Program-made: the position numbers and the translations under genes
Assembly: GCF_007827045.1 (NCBI RefSeq)
Contig: NZ_RPFW01000004.1
Coordinates: 1,039,891 to 1,103,890 of the forward strand
Length of the DNA: 64,000 nucleotides
DNA from: Trebonia kvetii
GTDB taxonomy: Bacteria; Actinomycetota; Actinomycetes; Streptosporangiales; Streptosporangiaceae
Direction of reading: 5' to 3'
Notes under the pieces: model-generated
Database searches by the model: none
The model's input: the letters and a program-made list of their open reading frames with translations, nothing else
What the model was told of the DNA's origin: nothing
Part shown: piece by piece, positions 36,199 to 45,804 of the stretch
How positions within the stretch are numbered: the first letter of the stretch is position 1
Layout: the number at the start of each line of letters is the position of its first letter

Positions 36199-37235
36199 TC
36201 GTCCGGGAGACCCCTGCGCGGTTGACCACCCACAGCGGGCCGGACCACCTGGTGATCTCGGAGCATCCCATGCTGCGCCGGTTCTGGTACGCGGCGTGCT
36301 TCTCGGTCGATGTCACCACCGAGCCCGTCGCCCGCACCGTCCTCGGGACGAAGCTTGTGCTGTGGCGCGCGGCACCCAACCGTTCCGTAAGTGCCGCTCT
36401 TGATCTTTGCGCGCACCGCGACGCGCCGCTGTCGAAGGGCTGGATCGCGAACTGCCACCTGGTCTGCGCCTACCACGGGTGGGAATGGGACGCCGCCGGG
36501 CGGACTAAGCGGATCCCGCAGTTTCCCGATTCCCCCCATCCGACGAAGAGCGGCCTGACGATGGTCGCCGCGCAAGAGCGGTACGGCATGGTGTGGGTGT
36601 GCCTGGACGACGACCCGATCGCGGACATCCCGCCGGTGCCGGAATATGGCGCGCCCGGCTGGCGGGTGGTGCCAGAGTACGAGTACCCGTTTGCCTGCAC
36701 GGCGATGCACCTGCTTGAGAACAACTTCGATCCGGGCCATGTCGCGTTCGTGCACCGGGGTACCTTCGGCAACCCGGACCGCCCCGAGCTGACCGACACC
36801 GAGGTCACCCGCGAGCCGTACGGGATCAAGACGTCGGGGGAGGTCCCCGTCGATGCCAGGCCGGGGGAGAGCGGTGCCACGGTGCGGACCACCGTGTCGA
36901 AGGTCTACGCGCCGTTCTTCGGCCACATCCACATCACCTATCCCGACGGCCTGCGGCACGTGATGGTCAAGGCGATCACGCCCGTGGACGACACGCACTG
37001 CTCGCTGGCCCAGATCGTGCTGCGGACCGACGCCGAGGCGGACCGGCCGGCCGCCGACATCCTGGCCTTCGACGTTGCGGTGGAGAACGAAGACCGCGAC
37101 ATGCTCGAATCGCTGCCCGTCCCGTTCCCCCTCGCACCTCACCTGAACGCCCACGCCCGCGCCGACCGCAATTCCCTGGCGATCCGCCGCATGTGGACGG
37201 ATCTGATCACCGCGCGCTGGCTGCCCGCCTATTAA
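36195..37235 (+). CDS. Rieske non-heme iron oxygenase, alpha subunit
   Basis: 346 residues. Rieske cluster ligands Cys72/His74 (CAHRDAPL) and Cys91/His94 (CAYHGWEWD); mononuclear iron region ENNFDPGHVAFVH with Asp178, His181 and His186. Resembles vanillate O-demethylase-type monooxygenases. No reductase or ferredoxin gene is nearby, so electrons must come from elsewhere. Last gene of the plus-strand run from 29342. Confidence 0.93.
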   Translation: MIVRETPARLTTHSGPDHLVISEHPMLRRFWYAACFSVDVTTEPVARTVLGTKLVLWRAAPNRSVSAALDLCAHRDAPLSKGWIANCHLVCAYHGWEWDAAGRTKRIPQFPDSPHPTKSGLTMVAAQERYGMVWVCLDDDPIADIPPVPEYGAPGWRVVPEYEYPFACTAMHLLENNFDPGHVAFVHRGTFGNPDRPELTDTEVTREPYGIKTSGEVPVDARPGESGATVRTTVSKVYAPFFGHIHITYPDGLRHVMVKAITPVDDTHCSLAQIVLRTDAEADRPAADILAFDVAVENEDRDMLESLPVPFPLAPHLNAHARADRNSLAIRRMWTDLITARWLPAY

Positions 37236-37247
37236 CGGCCGGTCGGG

Positions 37248-37635
37248 TTACCGGTTGATCCAGCGCGCGGTCTGCTCTTCCCAGGTTGGGGGGTGCCCGG
37301 GTATCGGGGTTGGCTGACTGGCGTGCAGTCCGTCGATGATGACGGCGAGGTGGCGCTGGCGCAGTTCCGCACTGCGCGTGGCGTCGCCGAGCCGGACGCT
37401 GGCGAGGAACTCGAGTAGGTAGTCGATGTCGAGGTAGGTGACATCGGGGCGCAGTTCGCCTGAGGCGCGGACACGTTCGAACAGCCCCGTGCTGAGCGCG
37501 CGCATCCGCTCGGCGACTTCAAACTGCTCGGCGCTGGGGGTGAACGTGCCTGCCAGGCGGACGGTCAGCCCGTGGGTGTTCGCGGCCACGATCCGGCGCA
37601 GGTACTCGGTGAAGACCGCCCATGGCTCGCCGGAC
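37248..37635 (-). pseudogene. TetR family regulator, C-terminal fragment
   Basis: About 128 residues resembling the ligand-binding domain of TetR proteins (EQFEVAERMRALSTGLFERV, GELRPDVTYLDIDYLLEF). No helix-turn-helix remains; upstream the sequence becomes the truncated FAD enzyme in another frame near 37635. Confidence 0.65.
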
Positions 37636-38424
<789 letters not shown>

Positions 38425-38437
38425 CAGCGCCCCGCGC

Positions 38438-39211
38438 TCACCGTGGCGGGCGGGGGTCGAAGCGGGCGATCTCCGCAAGCGACCGCGCGGCCGTGGTGAT
38501 CATCGCCTCGTACTTCTCCTTGCCGTGCTCGGCGGTGGATCCAGTCGGGTCGCCGAGTGTCCCGTCAGTACCGAAGTCGTTGCTCAGCCAGCCGAACGAC
38601 ACCGGCTTGCCGAACCCGACCAGCTCGAAGGACGCGAGGTGCTCGGGCACGCCGCGCTTGCCGAGCTCCAGTCTGACCAGGTCCGGGCGCAGGTGCAGCA
38701 TCACCGATGTCTCCTCGATCCCGGCGTGAATGCCCATGCCGAGCTCAAACGCGGTCGAGGTGCCGCCGTGATCCGGCGGGACGGACGGGTGCATGACGAA
38801 CGTCTGCAGACCGTGCGCCAGCCGGACGTCCCTGCTCGCGACCTGGAGCAGCGCGCTGTTGCCGCCGTGGCCGTTGAGGAAGACTAGCTTGCGCACCGGG
38901 GTCGTGGCCACGCAGCGCGCGATCTCGTCGAGCACTGTCAGCATGGTCGTGGCCGACAGCCAAAGCGTGCCGGGGGACCAGGCGTGCTCGTTGGACTTGC
39001 TGACCGACATCGACGGCAGCAGCAGCAGGCCGAGCCCTTCGCCGTAGCCGGCCACCACGTCGCGGGCCAGCGAGTCGGCGACGACGAAGTCGGTGTTGAT
39101 CGGGAGGTGCGGGCCGTGCTGTTCGGCCGATCCGATCGGCAGGATCGCGATCGTCTCCGGGCTCAGCTCGCCAAGCTCAGGGCCACTCAGCTCGGTCCAG
39201 ATTCTGGTCAA
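38438..39211 (-). CDS. Creatininase/creatinine amidohydrolase family protein
   Basis: 257 residues. Metal and catalytic stretches GSAEQHGPHLPINTD, NGHGGN and GIEETS match the creatininase family, which opens cyclic amides or deformylates pyrimidine intermediates. TTG 39211 overlaps the LLM stop as TTGA with GAGGTGA 4-5 bp before it, so a rare TTG start is well supported. A longer in-frame reading lies inside the LLM gene. Confidence 0.9.
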   Translation of the reverse strand: MTRIWTELSGPELGELSPETIAILPIGSAEQHGPHLPINTDFVVADSLARDVVAGYGEGLGLLLLPSMSVSKSNEHAWSPGTLWLSATTMLTVLDEIARCVATTPVRKLVFLNGHGGNSALLQVASRDVRLAHGLQTFVMHPSVPPDHGGTSTAFELGMGIHAGIEETSVMLHLRPDLVRLELGKRGVPEHLASFELVGFGKPVSFGWLSNDFGTDGTLGDPTGSTAEHGKEKYEAMITTAARSLAEIARFDPRPPR

Positions 39212-40389
39212 CGGGTCACCTCGGTGTCTGCTGGCAGTAGCGGGAAGACTTCCTCGGCGAAGCGGGTCAGCTGCTCCTTCGCGCGCGTGTACGGGTCGCC
39301 CGGCATGGCGGGGAAGATCACCAGGTCGGTCAGGCCGAGCAGGTCGTCGAGTTCGCCGATCGCCGCGGCCACGTCGGCCGCCGTGCCAACCGCCCATGGT
39401 CCCTGGCTCATCGAGTCTGCCAGCGTCGGCACGAAATCACCGCCCGCGGGACGCCCGTCGGGCCCGAGGTAGCCGCGCCCCCAGCCGTAGGGCGCGAGGA
39501 AGCGCCAGAACTCGTCGTGCCCGTCGCCGACCTCCGCGACCGCCTGCTCCGTGGAGTCGGCGAGGCCAATGTTGAGCACCAGGATCCGCTTTTCGCCGCG
39601 CCGCAGCGGTCGGCCGTGCACGGCCTGGTAGGTGGCGGCGAACGCATGCCAGTCGGCGGCGAGCCGGTAACGCTCCTTGAGCCAGAAGACGCCGCCGAGT
39701 CCGCGGGTGGGGACGGCGCGCAGGGTCGGCGGGCTGGTTATCGCCTGCCAGGTCTCGTAGGGGTATACGGGGCGCGGCACCAGTGTCAGCTCCGACACCT
39801 CGCCGCCCCGGTCGGGGATCCCCGGCGGCGGGAGGCAGAAGTGCTTGCCGCTGTAGCTGAAGGTCTCCTGTTCCATGGCGAGCCGCAGGACATCAAGGCT
39901 CTCCTCGGTCACCTCGCGGTTGACCCGGTCCGCGTCGGCGGCCGACGGATTGTCGTAGGAGCCGACAGAGACCCGTCCGGCCGTGAGCGGCAACATCTCG
40001 CGCGGGACCGTGCCGCGGCCAACGCCGAGAATGCCCCGCCCGCCGCTGAGGTTGTGCAGCATCGCGAAGTCCTCGGCGAGCCGGAGCGGATGCCACTGCC
40101 CCACGACGTTGAACATCGTCCCGAGCCGCAGCCTGGTGGTGCGGGCGGCGAGGAACGCGGAGAACAGCAGGCCGTTCGGCACCACCTCGTAGCCCTCGTG
40201 CTGGAAATGGTGCTCGGTAAGCCAGAAGCTGTCATAGCCGAGGCGTTCGGACAGTTCTCCGCAGGCGAGCAGTTCGCGGTGGGCGTGGCCGATGGCGTCG
40301 TCGCCGTACCGGCGGTCGAGCGGTGGCGTCCCGGCCAGCCCGGCATCGGGCATCTCGACGCCGCCGAACATGAATACTCCAACGCGCAC
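39208..40389 (-). CDS. LLM class flavin-dependent monooxygenase (II)
   Basis: 393 residues, luciferase-like. Starts VRVGVFMFGGVEMPDAG; LTEHHFQ, LGTMFNVVGQWHPLRLAED, GVGRGTVPREM and PAMPGDP are family stretches, nearer to FMN-dependent monooxygenases than the LLM protein at 10693. GTG 40389 follows GGAAGGCGAGG. First gene of a minus-strand operon with the creatininase protein; a perfect palindrome lies just upstream. Confidence 0.9.
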   Translation of the reverse strand: MRVGVFMFGGVEMPDAGLAGTPPLDRRYGDDAIGHAHRELLACGELSERLGYDSFWLTEHHFQHEGYEVVPNGLLFSAFLAARTTRLRLGTMFNVVGQWHPLRLAEDFAMLHNLSGGRGILGVGRGTVPREMLPLTAGRVSVGSYDNPSAADADRVNREVTEESLDVLRLAMEQETFSYSGKHFCLPPPGIPDRGGEVSELTLVPRPVYPYETWQAITSPPTLRAVPTRGLGGVFWLKERYRLAADWHAFAATYQAVHGRPLRRGEKRILVLNIGLADSTEQAVAEVGDGHDEFWRFLAPYGWGRGYLGPDGRPAGGDFVPTLADSMSQGPWAVGTAADVAAAIGELDDLLGLTDLVIFPAMPGDPYTRAKEQLTRFAEEVFPLLPADTEVTR

Positions 40390-40405
40390 GGCCTCGCCTT
40401 CCGGT

Positions 40406-40426
40406 GATGTTGATCTCATCAACATC
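40406..40426. promoter_or_regulatory. Palindromic operator upstream of LLM (II)
   Basis: GATGTTGAT (40406-40414), 3-bp spacer CTC, ATCAACATC (40418-40426): perfect 9-3-9 palindrome, 17 bp upstream of the GTG start. A close relative occurs at 42188-42208. The XRE-cupin regulator gene lies between them and is the likely binder (inference). Confidence 0.65.
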
Positions 40427-40555
40427 GTGCGGGCGTCACGTCACGCCCACGTCAGCCCGGTGTTTCGTCCCCGCTAAATCGGTTGTGTGGAGCGTTGCCT
40501 ATGCCGGCAATGCCGGAGTAACGCCTGGGTAACGAGTCGCCGCAAGAATGTCACT

Positions 40556-41455
40556 GTGATCAACATTGGCGGTCCTGACGACTGGTCACGCTGGTTCGCG
40601 GTGGAGCAGGTCGAGCGGGGGACGTGGCTGGTCGGTGAGCCTGGCCACGTCAACTGCTTCCTTGTCGAGGGCACGGAGCGCGCCGTTCTTGTGGACACCG
40701 GGCTTGGCATGGCGGACATCGCCGCGGCGGTCAGCGCGCTGACGGACCGGCCCGTGCTCGCCGTCAACACGCATAGCCACAGCGACCACCGGGGCGGCAA
40801 CTGGCGCTTCACCGAGGTGGCCGCCCATCCGCTCGCGGCCGGGACGCTGACCCAGCCGGTCGACGGGGACTACCTCGCGGGGTACCTGGATGTCGCCCGC
40901 GCGCAACTGGCCGCATACGAGCGTGCTAGGGAAGCCGACGACCGGTTCTTCCACCTCTTCACCGACGCCAGCCGGCCCCGGCCGCTACCGGAAGCAGCCG
41001 ACCAGTGGGCGGTGCCGGCCGGGCCTGCACCCAGGCCGCTCGCCGACGGCGAGCGGATCGGCCTTGGCGGCCGGGACCTCACGGTGCTGCACACCCCGGG
41101 GCACTCGCCAGACTCCATCTGCCTGCTCGACGAGCGGGCCGGCCTGCTGTTCGCAGGCGACACCCTGATCACCGGCGACTTCTGGGCGCATACGCCGGAT
41201 ACCGAGATCGAGGTGTTCGCGGCCACGCTGCGCGAGCTCGCGGACCAACTGGCCGGCCAGCTGAGCGCGATCCACCCGGCCCACACCCTCCGCTACCGCG
41301 CCGGTCCCGCCTTCCTCACGGCGGCCGCCGATGCCTTCGAGGCGATCGTGGCGGGGACGAGCGCCGGCAGGCCGGGCACCGACCTGCTGCTGCGGCCCGC
41401 GCTGCGCCACGAGTTCGCGGAGTTCACCGTGCTGCGGCCGCCGGCGGCCAGGTAA
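40556..41455 (+). CDS. MBL-fold metallo-hydrolase
   Basis: About 299 residues with the metal motif THSHSDHRGG, later HTPGHSPDS and FAGDTL, typical metallo-beta-lactamase fold hydrolase. The start is uncertain: GTG 40556 (VINIGGPDDW) is taken, and an in-frame GTG at 40487 is possible. Divergent from the LLM gene. Confidence 0.85.
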   Translation: MINIGGPDDWSRWFAVEQVERGTWLVGEPGHVNCFLVEGTERAVLVDTGLGMADIAAAVSALTDRPVLAVNTHSHSDHRGGNWRFTEVAAHPLAAGTLTQPVDGDYLAGYLDVARAQLAAYERAREADDRFFHLFTDASRPRPLPEAADQWAVPAGPAPRPLADGERIGLGGRDLTVLHTPGHSPDSICLLDERAGLLFAGDTLITGDFWAHTPDTEIEVFAATLRELADQLAGQLSAIHPAHTLRYRAGPAFLTAAADAFEAIVAGTSAGRPGTDLLLRPALRHEFAEFTVLRPPAAR

Positions 41456-41537
41456 ACCCGCCATACGGCGGCATGGACGCTGGCTGCCTCCGCTGGTATG
41501 GGCCGGATAAGGTGATCCCCGACGGAGGCGGTGGTAC

Positions 41538-42140
41538 GTGACCAGCTACACCGAAGAGCTGCGCCTTGGCGGGGCGATCCGGGCGAGGCGCCGCCGGCTC
41601 GGGATGACCCTGGTGGAGGTCGCCGCAAGCGCGGGGCTGTCCCATCCGTTCCTGAGCCAGCTCGAGCGCGGCCTGGCCCGGCCGAGCATGCGGTCGCTGA
41701 CGGCGATCGCCGCCACACTCGGCACCACCGCGCAGGCGCTCATGGCCGACACCGAGCTGCCCGCGGCCCCGGACACCGAGCCGGTGAGCGTCGTCCGGCG
41801 TGCGTCCGATCTGGTCGCGCCCGTCGACTCGCCTGGCGGCTACGTCCGGCCGCTGGTACGCGGCGAGCGCGCGATGCTGCCGGTGGAATTCAATGGCGCG
41901 CCGCGCGAATTCGACGAGTACTACCGCCATGACGGCGAGGAGTTCGTTTACGTCGTTCAGGGGCTGATCGAAGTGGACATCGAGGGCGGGTTCCACACGG
42001 CGTCAGCCGGGGACGGCGTCTACTACCCCGGCGGTCTCCGGCACCGCTGGCGCAGCCTGAGCGACGAGGACGTGCGGCTGGTCGTCGTCCAGCAGAACCG
42101 CCCGCCGGCCACGGACAGCCACGGTGAACCGCCCAATTAG
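41538..42140 (+). CDS. XRE family regulator with C-terminal cupin domain
   Basis: 200 residues. Helix-turn-helix about 10-65 (GMTLVEVAASAGLSHPFLSQ), cupin sensor domain about 120-190 (GEEFVYVVQGLIEVDIEGG, GDGVYYPGGLRHRW). Such regulators control small-molecule catabolic genes. GTG 41538 is preceded by GGAGG. Two related palindromes flank the gene at both sides. Confidence 0.92.
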   Translation: MTSYTEELRLGGAIRARRRRLGMTLVEVAASAGLSHPFLSQLERGLARPSMRSLTAIAATLGTTAQALMADTELPAAPDTEPVSVVRRASDLVAPVDSPGGYVRPLVRGERAMLPVEFNGAPREFDEYYRHDGEEFVYVVQGLIEVDIEGGFHTASAGDGVYYPGGLRHRWRSLSDEDVRLVVVQQNRPPATDSHGEPPN

Positions 42141-42187
42141 CCGCACGGTAACACCCGCCTGACACAACCGTGACGCGCCATCCCCAT

Positions 42188-42208
42188 CATGTTGATCAGG
42201 TCAACATC
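42188..42208. promoter_or_regulatory. Second copy of the GATGTTGAT-type operator
   Basis: CATGTTGAT, spacer CAG, GTCAACATC: 7 of 9 arm positions pair. Sits upstream of the LLM remnant and acetamidase gene, at the same distance from a GTG as the operator at 40406-40426. Confidence 0.6.
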
Positions 42209-42225
42209 GGCGAAGGCGAGGGCGC

Positions 42226-42285
42226 GTGCGGGTCGGGGTTTTCATGTTCGGCGGCGTCGCGCTGCCCGCTGGGGCGGCCCGATGA
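42226..42285 (+). pseudogene. LLM gene remnant acting as a 19-codon leader
   Basis: From GTG 42226: VRVGVFMFGGVALPAGAAR, stop. The first 11 residues equal the start of the LLM protein at 39208-40389 (VRVGVFMFGGV), and the upstream operator and ribosome-binding region match too. The stop TGA overlaps the acetamidase ATG (ATGA at 42282-42285), so it may now couple translation of that gene. Confidence 0.7.
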
Positions 42286-43349
42286 CCCCGCCGCACCTGA
42301 CGGCGAGCCCCGCGACCACACTCTGGGGCAGGCTGCCGAGCGAGGCCGACGCGCCCGTGCTCAGCGTCGAGGCCGGCACGCAGGTCACCATCGACACGGT
42401 CAGCCACGAGGGCATACTCGAAGACCAGGGCCGCGACCCTGTCGCATTCTTCGGCCGCCACGGCGTCGCCGCCGCCGACGTGCTCACGGACGCGATCGAC
42501 ATCGCCGCCAACGCCGACCACCTTCCGGGTGCGGGCCCGCACGTGGTCACCGGACCCATCGCCGTGCGGGGCGCGCGGCCCGGTGACTGGCTCGCCGTCC
42601 GGGTGGACGCGCTGGTCCGCCGCGCGGACTACGGGGTCATCTCCAGCCGGCACGGCCGGGGCGCGCTGCCCGGCCGGTTCCCGCCCGGCGGAGCATCCGT
42701 CACCAGCGTCTTCTGCCGTGTCGACGACAGGCACGGCTACCTGCCGCTGCGCCCACCCGCCGCGGACCGGGGAGCCGGTGACCGGCCGGTGGCGCGCTTC
42801 CCGCTGGCGCCGTTCCTCGGGATCATGGGTGTGACGCCGCGCGGCGCGGTCCGCCGCGGCTCGATCGCGCCAGGGGAATTCGGCGGCAACCTCGACATCT
42901 CGCTGCTGGTCCCCGGCAGCGTGCTGTACCTGCCGGTCGAGGTCCCCGACGCGGGGTTCTACGTTGGGGACCCGCACTACGCCCAGGGCAACGGCGAGAT
43001 CGCGCTCACCGCGCTCGAGGCGCCGCTGACTGCGACGCTGACCCTCGGCCTGGTTGAGGCGGCAGCGGGCAAGGCACGGTTCGGTGAGGTCGCAGGCCCG
43101 GTTGTGACGACTCCGCAGTACCTGGTCCCGACTGGTCTCGACGCCGACCTGGACATCGCGGTAGAACGGTGCGCCGCCAACGCCGTGGAACTGCTGCGCG
43201 CGTCGTTCGGCATGGACCCCGCGCTGGGCTACGCGTACCTGAGCGCGGCGGCCGATTTCGACATCTCGCAGGTGGTAGACCTGGTAAAGGGCGTGCACGC
43301 CCGGATCAGGCGCGCCGACTTCCCCGGCTCAGGAGGCTGGTCCTGGTGA
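42282..43349 (+). CDS. Acetamidase/formamidase family protein
   Basis: 355 residues of the FmdA_AmdA family. Visible stretches are VSVEAGTQVTIDTVS-like VLSVEAGTQVTIDTVS, GPIAVRGARPGDWLAV, GVTPRG, GEFGGNLDI and VYLPVEVPDAGFYVGDPHYAQGNGE. It hydrolyses formamide, acetamide or related small amides. ATG 42282 is coupled to the upstream leader remnant, and the stop overlaps the next gene (GTGA). Confidence 0.92.
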   Translation: MTPPHLTASPATTLWGRLPSEADAPVLSVEAGTQVTIDTVSHEGILEDQGRDPVAFFGRHGVAAADVLTDAIDIAANADHLPGAGPHVVTGPIAVRGARPGDWLAVRVDALVRRADYGVISSRHGRGALPGRFPPGGASVTSVFCRVDDRHGYLPLRPPAADRGAGDRPVARFPLAPFLGIMGVTPRGAVRRGSIAPGEFGGNLDISLLVPGSVLYLPVEVPDAGFYVGDPHYAQGNGEIALTALEAPLTATLTLGLVEAAAGKARFGEVAGPVVTTPQYLVPTGLDADLDIAVERCAANAVELLRASFGMDPALGYAYLSAAADFDISQVVDLVKGVHARIRRADFPGSGGWSW

Positions 43350-44965
43350 CAGCGAACGGTATGCCAGCGCCTGGAGTGCCGGTGCACTGCCCGGGCCCGG
43401 TGCCCGACGGCGTGCTCGACGCGTTCTGGCGCTACGACGCGGCGTTGCTCGCCAACGACCGGGACGTCCTTGACGCGCTGTTCATGCCTGGGCCTGACAC
43501 GGTGCGCGGCGACGGGCGCGTCCTGCTCGTCGGGCACGAGGCGATCGCCGGGTTCCGCTCCGGCCGGGCCGTCATCCCCACCAGGAAGGTCGCCGAGCTT
43601 CAGGTCCGTGTGCTCGCACCAGACGCCGTGCTCATCATGGCGAGGACGGCGGACGGCGCAGCCACCGGGCTGCAAACCCAGCTATGGCAGCACACCGCCG
43701 ACGGCTGGCGGGTCGCCGCCGCGCACGTCAGCCTGCCGGCCAGGTCGGCGCCCGCTCCAGGTGCCGTGCCGCAGGCGCCCGTCGATCCCGCTGTCTGGCG
43801 GGTGGCCGGGATACCGCTCCTGCCGCCCTTGGGCAGCGGCCCGCTTGACGGCATCGGCGTCGCGGTCAAGGACCTGATCGCGGTCGAAGGGCACCCCACC
43901 GGCGGCGGCGTTCCTGCCTACCTGGCCGGGCAGTCAGCGCGGCCCGCCTCGGCGCCGGTGGTCACTGCGCTGCGCCGGGCCGGCGCGCACCTGACGGGCA
44001 TCGCGCAGACCGACGAGTTCGCCTACAGTATCGCCGGGTCGAACTCGCACTACGGCACCGCCCCGAACCCGGCCGCCCCGGCCCGGCTCGGCGGCGGCTC
44101 GTCGAGCGGCCCGGCCGCGGCCGTCGCCCTCGGCCAGGCCCAGGTCGGCCTCGGCACCGATACGGCTGGGTCCATCCGGGTGCCCGCCGCCTACCAGGGG
44201 CTCGTCGGCTTCCGCCCCACGCACGGGGCCGTGCCGTCAGACGGCGTGCTGCCGCTCGCCCCGTCCTACGACACCGTCGGCTGGCTCACCCGCGACGTCG
44301 CGACCAGTGCCGCGGTCGCCGCCGCCCTGCTCCCGGCGCGGGGTGGCACGCCGCCCGGTCCCGCCCGCGTGCTCCGTCTTCCGCTGGCCGAGCGGCTGGC
44401 CGAACCGCTCACCCGCGACCTGTTCGCGGGGCGCGTCGCCGCGTTCGAGGCGGCCGGGACGCTGCCGCCCTCCCGGCAGGCCGCGCTCACGGCGGCGACA
44501 CTCGACGAGTGGTTCGCCGCGTTCCGCACCGTGCAGGCATACGAGGCCTGGGCCACCCACGGCAGCTGGATCGAGGCGCACCCCGGCAGCCTGGGCGCGG
44601 ATGTCGCCGCCAGGTTCGCGGCGGCCGCCGCGGTCACCGGCGAGGAGGCCGCCGCCGCCCGCGCGACCGTCGCGGCCGCCAGAGAGCAGCTGCGGGAATG
44701 GCTCGACGGAGCGATCCTGGTCCTGCCCACGGTGCCGGGTCCGGCCCCGCTGCGGACCGCAGGCCCGGCCGAGATCGACGACGTCCGCGGCCGCACCCTG
44801 CGCATCAGCTGCCTGTCACCGATCGCCGGCGCGCCCGCCATCAGCCTGCCGCTGACCGGCCACGACGCGCCCGTGGGCCTGTGCCTGATCGGCGCGCCCG
44901 GCACCGACCTGCCCCTGCTGTCGGCGGCCGCCCGGCTGGCGGCCGCACCAGAAAGGACACCGTGA
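43346..44965 (+). CDS. AtzH-like domain fused to amidase
   Basis: 539 residues. The N-terminal ~130 form an AtzH-like (DUF3225, SnoaL-type) domain: LDAFWRYDAALLANDRDVL and GHEAIAGFRSGRAV. The C-terminal part is an amidase: VAVKDLIAVEG (Lys), GGGSSSGPAAA (cis-Ser), GTDTAGSIRVPA (nucleophile Ser). AtzH and AtzE act on biuret-type intermediates of triazine degradation, so the fusion suggests a coupled hydrolysis. GTG 43346 is set by the GTGA overlap; a longer frame enters the acetamidase gene. Confidence 0.88.
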   Translation: MTANGMPAPGVPVHCPGPVPDGVLDAFWRYDAALLANDRDVLDALFMPGPDTVRGDGRVLLVGHEAIAGFRSGRAVIPTRKVAELQVRVLAPDAVLIMARTADGAATGLQTQLWQHTADGWRVAAAHVSLPARSAPAPGAVPQAPVDPAVWRVAGIPLLPPLGSGPLDGIGVAVKDLIAVEGHPTGGGVPAYLAGQSARPASAPVVTALRRAGAHLTGIAQTDEFAYSIAGSNSHYGTAPNPAAPARLGGGSSSGPAAAVALGQAQVGLGTDTAGSIRVPAAYQGLVGFRPTHGAVPSDGVLPLAPSYDTVGWLTRDVATSAAVAAALLPARGGTPPGPARVLRLPLAERLAEPLTRDLFAGRVAAFEAAGTLPPSRQAALTAATLDEWFAAFRTVQAYEAWATHGSWIEAHPGSLGADVAARFAAAAAVTGEEAAAARATVAAAREQLREWLDGAILVLPTVPGPAPLRTAGPAEIDDVRGRTLRISCLSPIAGAPAISLPLTGHDAPVGLCLIGAPGTDLPLLSAAARLAAAPERTP

Positions 44966-45804
44966 GCGAGGTAACCCATGCACCCCGCGGCTCGCTACCG
45001 TCACATCCCAATCGCTGGACGATACCAGCCGATGGCGGTCCGATCGACCTGCGCCGCCCGGCCGGGTCGCGTCCGGCGACACTCGCCGCCGCGCCGCGCG
45101 ACATCACGGTCGACCTGTCCCGCACCGCACTGATCATCGTCGACCTGCAAAACGATTTCTGCGCGCCGAACGGCTGGCTAGCCTCCATCGGCGTGGACGT
45201 GTCCGCGCTCGCCACCGCGGTCAGCCGCAGCGACGCCGCTGCCCGCGCGTCACGCGCGGCCGGCGTCCCGGTGATCTGGCTGAACTGGGGCAACCGCCCG
45301 GACCAGGCCAACCTGCCGCCCGGTGTCACGCACGTGTACGACCCCGAAGGGACGGGCGCGGGCATCGGGCATGTGCTGCCGTCCAGCGGGGCCGCCGTGC
45401 TGACCAAGGACAGCTGGGGTGCCGCGCTGACCGCGCCGCTGCGCGCTGAGCCCGGTGACATTCAGGTCGACAAGTACCGGATGAGCGGGTTCTGGGACAC
45501 CGAACTCGACAGCGTCCTGCGCAACCTGCGGGCCGACACACTGCTGTTCGCCGGGGTCAACTCCGACCAGTGCGTGTATGCCACGCTGATCGACGCGGCC
45601 TGCGCCGGCTACGACGTAGTGCTGCTCACCGACGCGTCGGCCACCACCTCGCCCAGCTACTGCCACGAAGCGACGATCTACAACACCCGCCAATGCTTCG
45701 GCTTCACCACGCAGACCGACTCAGTGCTCGGCGCGCTCGGCGCAGTCCCGACTCCGGTAGCGGGAGAATCGGCAGGAACAGGAGAGCATACCCGTGAGCG
45801 GTGA
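44962..45804 (+). CDS. Isochorismatase-like cysteine hydrolase (RutB/biuret hydrolase type)
   Basis: 280 residues. Catalytic triad visible: Asp61 (VDLQNDF), Lys171 (VDKYRMSGFWDT), Cys204 (GVNSDQCVYATL). The last part (DASATTSPSYCHEA) and overall length resemble RutB, which hydrolyses the LLM product in uracil degradation, and biuret amidohydrolases. GTG 44962 overlaps the amidase stop (GTGA). It follows two amidases, as expected for stepwise amide release. Confidence 0.9.
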   Translation: MSEVTHAPRGSLPSHPNRWTIPADGGPIDLRRPAGSRPATLAAAPRDITVDLSRTALIIVDLQNDFCAPNGWLASIGVDVSALATAVSRSDAAARASRAAGVPVIWLNWGNRPDQANLPPGVTHVYDPEGTGAGIGHVLPSSGAAVLTKDSWGAALTAPLRAEPGDIQVDKYRMSGFWDTELDSVLRNLRADTLLFAGVNSDQCVYATLIDAACAGYDVVLLTDASATTSPSYCHEATIYNTRQCFGFTTQTDSVLGALGAVPTPVAGESAGTGEHTRER

